In this document: in pieces, positions 47,560-58,500 of the stretch
How positions within the stretch are numbered: position 1 is the stretch's first letter
Layout: every line of letters starts with the position of its first letter
NCBI GenBank assembly: GCA_900239685.1
Contig: OENT01000371.1
Coordinates: 1 to 64,000, forward strand
DNA from: Rotaria macrura
Lineage: Eukaryota > Rotifera > Eurotatoria > Philodinida > Philodinidae
DNA: 64,000 nt
Direction of reading: 5' to 3'
Notes under the pieces: generated by a model
Database searches by the model: none
Seen by the model: only the letters and a program-made list of their open reading frames with translations
Told to the model about the DNA's origin: nothing
Made by a program: the position numbers and the translations under genes

Positions 47560-47770
47560 CCGAGTGGTGGATGCCATTGGATCAAATCGGAAAACTAACA
47601 GATCCGATAGAAATCCTTTGGAAGTTGTCTGATTGACCTTGGTCCCTGACTGAATATCAAGGATTCCGGCAAGTTCCGCCAGGATCCTGTTGGAATTCTT
47701 GGGATCTGATAGGGCAGCTTCGTCCTGGGCTACCATAGACGTTTGCCAATATATCTGTCTAAAGATCCTG
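47560..47770. repeat. Dispersed copy of the GGATCC-type repeat
   Basis: Contains GCCAGGATCCTGTTGGAATTC, TTGGGATCTGA, AGATCCTGAAG and related motifs like those of the 5.7-9.2 kb array. The minus-strand frame across it (47542-47736) is repeat translation. Confidence 0.5.
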
Positions 47771-50377
47771 AAGTTTGATACAACAAGATTTATTATCTAT
47801 TTACATGAACAAAATGGGATTAATACGTCCGAATGATGACTATAATCTTTATTAATTAATCAAAAGCACGCATAGCTATTCATAAAAGGGACTCGGTCTG
47901 TTGCTAGATAGACGGTAGTGGTACAAAAAAGTAGATGATTAAAATTAGCAATAGAAAAAATGATGAACGTGTAGTGTTCGAAAGCTTGGCTTTAATAAAT
48001 ATAGAACGAAAAAAAATAAATATTGTTTCGTGTTGACATCTTGAAATTTTCGACATTTATTCTTCGATGTTTTTTCCATCCGTCTTTTGCCATCCAATCA
48101 AACAATTATCTGAAATATGTTTGTATACATCACAGGGTAACATAAGTAGATACGTGAATAATCATATTTTTAGGATTTTCCATAAGAATTAACTAACAAC
48201 GGAGTAGACGAGTGCTCGTTGTCAATATGTGACGCATTAGAGTTAATAAATGCTATGTTTCGTTACCTGATTTTTTCTTCGTGGTAGAAGATACTTAAAA
48301 GTTTTTTTTTCATAAGAAAATTGCGAACAGATACTGTATTTTGAACTATTTCAGAAAACGTTTTTCGAAGGAGAGTTCCAGAGATCATTAATTTTTATCT
48401 GAAACGTTGGCTAAAGTGAGTTCTTTTTTAGATTAGTTCCTAAACAGAAAATTCTGTTGAAAACAATTTTTAAGATAGTTCAAGGTAGTATCTGTTAACG
48501 GATTCCTTATGGAAGAAAAATGTGAAGTATCGTCTCTCATGAAGAAAAAAAATGAGTTTATTTGATGAGAGAATAGTGAAAATATTCAAATTTCTTATTC
48601 TCTCTTAAACTTTGAGGGCATCTTACACATTTCGGATTTTAAAATTTTTTCATGTTTTTCATGATACATTTAATGATAGTTTTTGATACACACAAATATA
48701 TTTCAAATACATGTTCCTATCTTACATTTCGTCAAAAGATATTTCACGTAACCTTCAATAGTATCAGACATGGATTAATTCAAACTAAAAATATAATCAA
48801 AGCATCACTAATATGTGTAAGGCATCCTGATTTGATAGTTCATTATCATATATTAATTAGAACCTGTTCTAGAGCAACTCAATCGAAACAAGAACATTCA
48901 TTGTTCCTATTTATCAGCAATGCATGAATGATAGTAATTAAAATGAAAACATAGCAAACGATATCTTTAAGGATCTGATACAAAACAATTACATTTTTAT
49001 ATGAGCCGTGCATATTTTAATCTAGTCATCTTTGTATTCATAAAAAACTTTGAATCATTTGCAGAGGTATGCATTCATGCTATTTGGATACGTAGTATCA
49101 ATTCAATAGAGATGGCAATTGCATAGCGTAACCTTTTATTAGTATGCATCCATTCGAAGTATGAACTTATAGAACCTTCGTTTTACACGATTGTTTTATA
49201 GAAAATCTAGGCTAGTTATATTCCAAAAAACAAAGAAAAGATAATTCATATAATCAACATCAGAATAATGATTGTGTGTGAGCAACATTGTAGTTTGTCG
49301 AAAGAAAGGTATCTCTAATTTTGGACTGAAATCGATTAAGAAGTTAATAATCCAGGGTGAAGAATCCTGAATTGATTTGTATAATGACACAGATTTTCGT
49401 TTACATGAAGATATAATTCAATCATTTCAAATGCAAACTTCAACTTCAATTATAATGAATCGTATGAATCATAATTTTCAAGTTGTTGTACACTGAGAAT
49501 TAAAAATTCGAGCATAACACTTCTAAAATCAAAGTTCTAATTCAACGTATTATTTGATGATCACTTACTATCAAACAGGAATTTTTATGAAGAGAAAACA
49601 TTAAAATTTGTTTTGTAAACTGAAAATCAAATTTGCAATTACAATAACATGATTGGATGACACAAACTGATGAATTAAAATGATGTCATTTCTACCGATC
49701 TACTCTCAACATCCATTCATAGTGAGATACATCGTCATGCATATTTTCACCATGCCATTGCACTCAGATATAATAATTCAAACTAGATACATGGGCAAAA
49801 AAGTCATACTATCTAGAATCGCTTATCGTATTTTAATAGCTAATCGAACGTCATTTGAATTTTTCATTCAAATCGAAATGCATGTCGTCAATGAAATTAC
49901 ATTAAAATAGGGCTTCATCATGAAATTGATCCTTTTGAATTACAACATATCAGCAAGTATTTGAACCGATTGGATCATAGATGAAACTGAAATCAATAGT
50001 CTTATTTATAATTTCATGATTTTAGCTAATAGTGTATCGACTGAATCAATGTCTCCATTGATAAAATAAATAAATAAATAAAACAAAATCCCCCTCTCCC
50101 TCTCTCTCGTATGTCGACATCACCAGTATGAGCTTGAAGTACCAACTTAATGGAGTTCCTCATGATTTTGAAGGTTTTCAGTCTGTTTTTGTACAATCGA
50201 TAGTTATTTGGCTTCAATAACTTTGTGCATGCATAATGTTATCTTTCTTCTTTCTTACATCAATTCATTAATTGATACAAGTTTCTTAATTCGAGCTAAA
50301 TGATCACATGTTTACATGAGTCTATTTTACTCGAGTCGAACAGATACACGTAAGGTGAGATACAGTTAGATGTACTA

Positions 50378-51350
50378 ACGGGTGATTCGAAAGTTTTGGC
50401 ACAAATGTTTGCTCATTTTTGTCCCACTGGAAAATATTTCAGACGAGTCGAAATCTACGGGTTAGAAGCAGCATTTCGTGTTCTTGCAGAATATGAGTTT
50501 AGAAATTTTGTATCTGATTTTGTTCAAGAGTAGTGAAGGAATCTTTGAAAGACCTGAAAAATTAGTTTGGACGGAAAAGTTTTTCGCAGTATTTTATATT
50601 TTAACTATTGTAATTGGAAACTAAATGTTGGAACCTTTATGACTCTATCAATTAGTAGAGCAAAATTTGCCTTACAGAATGTACTATTGGAGTTTTGTTT
50701 GGTTGTTAGGCAAGATATCTGAATTTTAGTTTTTCCTATACCCTCATTTTTGAGAAATTGACTTTTTGACCACAATATGTTTTCCACAAAAAGGAGTTCC
50801 TAACAAAAAACATATAACTTCACTTGTGTAAAAGTTACAGCTTAATTCAATATCACATTTTGTAGATAGGTATTCGCTCTACAAAACTATCGTGTCCGAT
50901 AACGTTTAGCATCTTCAAAAATAGTAAATATGCGTTAGAAAAAAGTTGTTATTGCATCGTCCAATTAATTTTTAAGGCTTTACAAAGATTTCTTCACTGC
51001 TCTTGAACAAAAAATAGATAAAAAATTCATAAAACCATTCTCAGAAACAGGATAAAATTCTGGTTCTAACTTGTAAATTTGATTCGTTGGAAATACTTTT
51101 AAGTAGGCCAAAACGAATAAACATTGTGCCCAGAAACTTCGGCTCATATGTTCCGTCCAAACTAATTTTTAAGGCGTTTCAAATATTTCTTCACTACTCT
51201 CGAACAAAAACTGACACATAATTTCTAAGCTCATATTCTGAAAGAGCACAAAATTCTACTTCTAACCCATAGATTTCGACTCGTCTGAAATATTTTTGAG
51301 TGAGCCAAAAATGAGCAAACATTTTGTGCCGAAATTTTCGAATCACCCGT
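50378..51350. mobile_element. TA-flanked element with inverted repeats of about 200 bp plus a third internal arm copy
   Basis: The left arm (50378 to about 50578) begins ACGGGTGATTCGAAAGTTTT. The right arm (about 51150-51350) is its complement with perhaps 15% mismatch by eye, ending CGAATCACCCGT. TA lies at both borders (50376-50377 and 51351-51352), as for Tc1/mariner-type insertion. A third, more diverged copy of the right arm lies just inside it (about 50965-51140) in the same orientation. No transposase frame. Confidence 0.8.
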
Positions 51351-52807
51351 TAAAAAAAGGTAATGTTTTTTGTAAGTGCGTATAATTTATCCATAACCCT
51401 CGAAAATGCATCGCATGGTTATTTTATATAATGTGCAACAACGCATAATATCATTATTTTTCTCTTTCTAAACATGACGTTTAGAAATTATATTGCTGAC
51501 AGTGTCAAGGTTTTTGTTAGATTATTGACGAGGTAAAAACAAGCACCTACTGCTTAAAATAAAATAAACTCTCGGGACGAAAGAAATTCATGTGTAGAAA
51601 AAGTTGTCTTGATCTCACAGTTGACTGTTCAATATAAGGAGTTGTTCATAGTTTTTATGTCAATCTTACAGATATATTTTCATGTGGAAAATATTCGACA
51701 ACTGAGTGATGTTGATGGTTTTGTATTTAATGAAGTTAAAACTCATAAATACTTGTATTTCTCGATCGTCTTGTGATTTAATTAAGGTTAACTTTGTATT
51801 TTAAACTTTTATATAGTTCGAACATTTTTCTATATTCACTAAATGTGTAGATGACACTATTTTTTCTGCATTGCGTTTGAGTGAGAACCGGTAGAAAAAC
51901 TTGTTGATGATTGAAATCTCTGACACATGACGTGTATCGATCTTTGTTTAAAAAAAGTGCGTATTTCGATACTGAAATGATTCTGTGAGCACATATAATC
52001 GAAACCGTCGAGAATTCTATGTGCTTCGAATATATTAGATTAGTTTTAGAACCGTGAAAATTATACGTTATCATATCATGTTGAATATCGATTGAACATC
52101 GAAAGAAAAAAGGAAAAATCTCACAAGATTCTTTCTCAGTAATATCCATAATAAAAATATATAACTTCGAATTTTCTCAATATACATAAGAAATATTGAT
52201 TCAAAATGACAAGAGAAACAAAGACATAATACAGACAAGCTTATCATTCGAATTTTTATAATAAAAACAGCAATGCTAACTTACAATTTGAATGCAAAAA
52301 CTATTCTATTTTATTTTCAAGTTATTCTTTCCGTGTAAAATGTAATCGTATCAAAAATTTTTTGATAAGAGGTTTTACATATTGATACAGATCGTCTTGG
52401 TTTCCCTGTGAGATTCTCTTGACGAACAGAATGCAATCGGTTTGTTTTCATTTGCTATAGTACCGAAATTTATCATTTATTGTCGATTTAGCCATTATGG
52501 GTTTCATCATTTTCTCTGCATTTTAAGTGAGCCTATGCAACTGCTACGCATGATTCATTCTTATTTCTTACCTTGCTATTATACTATAGACATTCGATAT
52601 AATGGGAGCATGTATTGAAGGGTGACGTTTATTTTAATGAGGAAAAAAACTTATTATTAATGTGTACATCGAAATAACTCATTCGTATTGGATTCTCATT
52701 TTCATTATTACATCGTATGTATTCAGTTTATTCCAATACAACATGTAAACCTACAGAACATTTTCATTAAATTCTAATTTTACTATTATTTTTTAATTTT
52801 CTTACAG

Positions 52808-52978
52808 ATGAATATGTTTGAATGTCTTGAACGTTATATTAATGTGAAACGCTGGCACTATGCTGTAGATTGTGTAGTAGCATTGTATGGAGTACAAGTT
52901 ACATCCGATACAAATAGTTTTTCGTCTATACCTGACTTTGTACATAATTCTGAATTTGAAAAAAAATCAACGACATAA
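52808..52978 (+). CDS. Possible terminal coding exon, unrecognised
   Basis: After a strong acceptor-like TTTTAATTTTCTTACAG (to 52807) comes a 56-codon frame to TAA at 52978, beginning MNMFECLERYINVKRWHYAV. Composition is protein-like and AATAAA-type signals follow at about 53015 and 53355. No upstream partner exon was found. It may be a relic. Confidence 0.3.
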   Translation: MNMFECLERYINVKRWHYAVDCVVALYGVQVTSDTNSFSSIPDFVHNSEFEKKSTT

Positions 52979-53541
52979 ATGGAAAAAGAAAACTATTTCT
53001 TATATATATATATTAAATAAAAATTCATATAATGATGATTTTCATGTATATCGGGAAATTTTTTGCTTCGTATTATTACCTAGTGTTTATTCACTCTTTT
53101 ATTCATATGCATCGATATGGTCCAATATTCAGCGATATTTAACCTTCGCATATTAATCAATGATGTCCTATTTCTGTCTTTTTTTCGACACTGATAAGGT
53201 TCAATGTCGTTGTTGGTTTGTTCTCTTTCAACTTAAACATATCGATAGACTCTACATTTAGATTCTATATTTATCTTTCGAATGTGATGTTATAATAATT
53301 GCCAGTCTATGTTTTTGTAGTCTTGTACATAAGTTTTGTTTTTTTTACTCGAAAATAAATGACAATACATAACATTTGAATTGGGACCGTTCGTTTTAAA
53401 TAATATCTTTATGATATTCATAAATTTTGTTCTTCTTAGTTTCTTGCTTCCTTTTGTAAACTATACAATAAATGTTTTGCAATTTTACTTGTATTGATAA
53501 AACTTATATAGATAGTATCCTTCTATTCTGCTAAATTTCAG

Positions 53542-53681
53542 CTGATCAGGAAGCATGCAATCAACTTTCACTTCAAGGAATATTTATTTCATGTGTTGAT
53601 TTCTATAGGATGTCAAAAACGTCTGTCGACAGAAAGAAAATTAAATATTGTTTTCGAGTTAAGTTATTTCAATTAGGCGAG
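53542..53681 (+). CDS. Possible internal exon, unrecognised
   Basis: The frame between an acceptor-like TAAATTTCAG and a donor-like GAGGTAATT reads DQEACNQLSLQGIFISCVDF then YRMSKTSVDRKKIKYCFRV. It lies on the same strand as the exon-like frame at 52808, but that frame ends in a stop, so the two do not form a simple chain. Low confidence. Confidence 0.25.
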
Positions 53682-55585
53682 GTAATTTTTCTTTTTATTG
53701 ATAGAGAAGAGTTTCAAGTTTTTACTAATGATAAACGGTACATGTTTTGCTGTTGTGTTATGATTCAAGTTTCGGATATTTTAAAGTACGCTTGATTTAT
53801 TAGAAGATAATTTATCTGCTCTTTTTGAATCTTCCCTAGCCAAGATTGTTTTTTCCATGTTTCATTGAATCTTTTTCGATAATCTTGCACAAGAAACCTC
53901 GAAGAATTTGAATCACTACAGTCAATTTTTGATCGTCTGATTTTATGGGCAGTGAAACATATAAAACAGGAAAGTATTTTTAAATCGTTTTAACATATCA
54001 CCTTCTTGTAGAGTTTGCGAGTTCTTCAACAATGCGTCGTTTCTAAGTATGCTGACCTAAACACTGTTCTCCAATGATAAAAGTAGGAGGAGATTTTTCT
54101 AAATATAATGATCAGCGAAAAAAAATATAAAAAATGAAATATTCTGGCAAGTTCGAGAATACCCTTGTCATTAAATAGCTATTAAAGGTATTTGAAGTAG
54201 TGACAGATTATCGTATAGAAATAGATAATGGTAAAATTACAACTGTTTCAGTGTGCTATTGATTCAAAAGCATGAACCGAAAATTCGTATCTATCGTCAA
54301 AAAAATGTTAGGTCGTCTTTTGGTTGAAACATTATGGTGATATTTTATTTTGTTTTTGTTAAATGATTTTTCGAACACCTAGTAGAAACATTTTGTATAG
54401 ACTGATTATTTTCAAACCCTCATTCGCAATTTACCGGACTTTTACGAATGTTTTAAACAACAATATTTAAGGTCTCTGTTGCAGTAGATCATCCAAAAAT
54501 TTGATTGTCAAGTTTCTATCTATTAAACAGAAAATAGGCAACGTTTCTATACAATGACTATAAGAGATCGAATATGAATTGTAGCTTTTTTCCTCACTCA
54601 TAAGCTGAGATTTTTGAATGTACCAGAATTTAAAAAAATAACTGATCTCATGGCTAATCACATCTAATCCAAGTTTGAAGTAGAAACTAAATTGTAATTG
54701 GCCTCACGTTTTACTTATAAAATTCGCTAAAAGGAAGAAAATCGAAAAATATCGAATCATTATAGACTTCTTCATGGCTTACTATTGCTTGATCAACATA
54801 GAAAATATAGTCTCTCAATAAAAGCCAATCAAGAAAATGGAAATGTTTATTTGTTCGTCTTCCCACAGTCGTCAAATACACAAAAATCACAAAAAGAAAA
54901 GAATTTCATACACACCCACGTATTCTAATGATTCTAAATAATAAGTACAATAATTTGCCTCTTTCGATCATATGTCTACATGTAGAGAGAAAAATAATTC
55001 TAATTTACAAACGTAATATATTTAAAGAAAAATTTCATTTGATAAAGTTGATAGATGTGATCATATGAGCTGATCAGAAAATACATCAATGTAGAAAATC
55101 ATTCAACGTATCAGTGAAACGCTTGCCAAAATCGATACATTGTTAGTATCCTGTGGAAATCATAAACGTGAGCAACACTAAAAATGCATGTTTCTGAGCA
55201 TAACATAATTATATTTCATAAATGTATTGCTTGGATTTTTCTATTTGATGATACTGCCCAAAATTTTTTACGTAATGCTTTTGCGAATTATGATCTAAAA
55301 TGAATATTGGAGTGTATACGGTGTAAACATAGGTGTGGATTTCAGTATTCATCTTTGTCTTCATTCATGTCTATAGAAACACTCGTGCACCATAGACTCG
55401 TATTCAGATTCATCTTTATCTTTGAAAAATAAAGATTTTTCAAGTACAGAAAATCATCAAGCATATTTGTGCTTTAGTATCAATATAGCATGTAAACTGA
55501 AAAGCTTCAATCCTTTATTTCGGTTTTCTTCAAATATAAACGACTGAATGATTGTTTTTAAGAAGTCTTCTGCTGAATTTTATTG

Positions 55586-58500
55586 TCACCACCATTCGAA
55601 TTCAATTCTATGATCTTGTTCCTTTAACTGATCCATAAGTTTTTCGCTTAAGTTATTTTCCCAAATCTTTATTGCAGAGAGTACCTGTGTTGAGAATAGA
55701 AGGTAAGTGTGATCGAGAAGAGACAAAGAACGTGAACTACCTTGTTATATCGTAGGGCATGAGAGAGATGTTCTGCTCCAGTATCTTCAATATGATTAAA
55801 TCGAAGATTGATTATAGTGAGTGTCTGTATATACAATAGGAAATTGATCGCAGATTTATGAATAGAAGCTGAAAGTCACCATGTTTTGGCGTAAGGCATT
55901 CCCAATATGATATGCCCCATCATGTCCAATGTTGTTAGAAGAAAGATCAAGCACTTGAAGTGTCTATTAGAAAATGAGAAGATAAATGTATGAGAAAATT
56001 AGACCGCGTGTGAAAGTCACTGTATTGTGCCATAAGACATTAGCAAGAAGTATTGTTCCAATATTTCCAATGTTATTTTGTTGAAGGTTCAATGCAGTAA
56101 GTGTCTGTTCGTAAACAAGTGAATGGAAAAAAAATGAGAGATCGAAATGAGATTGAGAGTTACATAGTTATTTCCTAGCATATCAGCGAGGTAGTTAGCT
56201 CCTTCTTGTCCAATTCGATTGTCCCCAAGATTCAACATGGTAAGTACCTTTTGACATACATAAGTAGATACAATATGAAAGAAATTAAGAAAATCAAATT
56301 CACTTGATTTTTCTTTAAGCCATCCATCAAAACTTGTACCCCACTGTCTCCGATATGATTGGATTGAAGGTTCAACTTAGTAAGTATCTATATGAATAGA
56401 GGCAAAGTCATGGAGATCATTCATATGCAGAAAGAATAAGACTCACATGATTATTTCTTAAGAAGTAAGCGATATATAGTGCTCCAGTTGGTCCAATATC
56501 ATTGCTTTTCATATCTAGCATTTCGAGCATCTGAATGCATAATTTACGATATGGTCTGAATTTTGAAGGACAAAGCAAAAACTTAGGTTACCTTAAAATG
56601 TCGTAGAGCTTCAGTGAGGTAGTGCGTTCCAACATCTCCTATAGTGTTCCCAGAGAGATTTAGAGTATTAAGGACCTAAGGGAGAAAAACGCACTAAAAA
56701 ATGAAAATTATTAAAATAAACAGGGATATACCTCGTTATTTTGTAAGGCGCGAGCAATATGTTGTATGCCAGATCCTTGTATTCCATTGAAAGAAAGATC
56801 TAGTGAGGTTAAGGTCTGTGTTACGATATGGAAATGAATACGAAACAAATGAGTATGCAACAAGGATTACCCTGCTCGATTCTAAGGCAACGGCGAGATA
56901 TTCTACGGCAGCATTTTCCATTGGATTTGATACAAGATGCAATTCAGTGAGTGTCTATCAATGAGCATGAAGATCCAAAAGAAATTATAAGTTGGAGATG
57001 AGTACTCCACTTTGTCATTGCGTATTTGTATAGATGCTCCGACAGCCACACAGTAAGCACTATTACCAGTAAGCTCTAATTTGGTGAGTGTCTGTCTCAA
57101 GATGAGAAAGTAGATATGAGATGGATGACCTCAAAATACAGCTCACTATATTATTTTCTAAGGCATTCGCGAGATGTTTTGCTCCATCATCTCCAATATT
57201 ATTGTAAGATAGGCTCAATTTAGCTAGTGTCTAGAGGAAAGTAACACTGATAATTATGAGAGTAATAAACATACTAACAGAATCACCGCGTTATTTCTTA
57301 AGGCATCGGCGATATATTGTGTTCCATCATCTCCGATTACATTCGAAGCTAGGTTCAATGTGATAAGTGTCTGTGCAAAGATGAAAATATTAGTGAATAT
57401 AATATGGATAAATACATAACGAGGACAACCATATTATTTTGTAAGCCTGTAGCGAGATATTGTGCTCCTACAGGTCCGATTTTGTTGCTTTGAAAGTCTA
57501 CTGTAGTGAGTGTCTATACAAAAGGGAAGATTTTGATGTGGGAGACATAAGTTGATCATGGTGATCACGTTATTATATTTGAAGAGATCAGCGATATGTT
57601 GTGCTCCTGAATCCCCAATTAAATTGCCACGAAATCCCAACGTCGTCAAAGTCTTTGGAAACATAAGAAAACGAATTCAAGACAGATGAATAGAAAATAT
57701 CGCGTACTGTGTTATCCCGTAGCCCGTCGGTTAGATGTTTGATTCCAGTAGCTTCGGATTCATTCCATGACAGGTCCAGTGTGGTGAGTGTCTATATTCA
57801 AACATGTACACATGCATGAAAAGTAAATGAATAGAAAATAACAATCACGGTATTATATCTTAAAGAATCAGCAAATTGCTGAGTGCCATCAGGTCCAATA
57901 TGATTTAGTCGAATGAGCAATGACTTGAGTGACTATACGAAGATTACAATATGGATATACTATTCATGAGTCTGTTGAAGATTCAGTGGTGATTATTACC
58001 TTATTAAATCTTAAGGCAGTAGCGAGACATTCTGCTTCAAAACAACCCATTTTCTTCGATTCAAGATCCAGTGTGATAGTTGTCTATTCCGAAAACGAAA
58101 ACTAAAATCAATACAAGAATGAATGCTAAGAAAATGTATTAGTCACCTGATTGTTCCTTAAGTTAATAACTGCCTCAATAAAGTGACAACATACGTCTTC
58201 GTCGCTATTTAATTGTAATTTGGCTATTGTCTATAACGAGAACAAGGCTAACATGTCGCTTGTAAAGAAATGATGAGATTTTCGTTATTGTTTTGAAAAC
58301 TATCTGCAAGACATTGAGCACCCTTTCTTCTAATCTTATTTTTTCCAAGCCATCCCATGTAAACACAAAACGCAGAAATCGTGCGTTTAAATGCGTTCTT
58401 CGTGTGAAACTTATCCACACGCGATGAAAAATAAATAAAAAATCGCGCCTGGACGCGATTTTGCACGAACTGCGTCTGAACGTGGGTGGACTTGGACTGA

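Larger units (their letters stand above)
45083..50377. other. Long AT-rich region, nothing convincing except small repeats
   Basis: Holds the 5' flank of the second GTPase gene, a (TA)n run at 46847-46869, and a patch resembling the 5.7-9.2 kb repeat near 47560-47770. Weak coding-like debris (MNRMNHNFQVVVH near 49460, EIDPFELQHISKYLNRLDH near 49925) hints at a very old pseudogene but is not called. Confidence 0.45.
51353..55585. other. AT-rich intergenic region with isolated exon-like pieces
   Basis: No complete gene. Two plus-strand exon-like frames are listed separately. The rest, including the minus-strand frame at 51778-52149, shows no recognisable feature. Confidence 0.4.

Noticed and set aside
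49430-50040. Coding-like debris on the plus strand
   Set aside because: Fragments are short and too degraded to define a gene or family.
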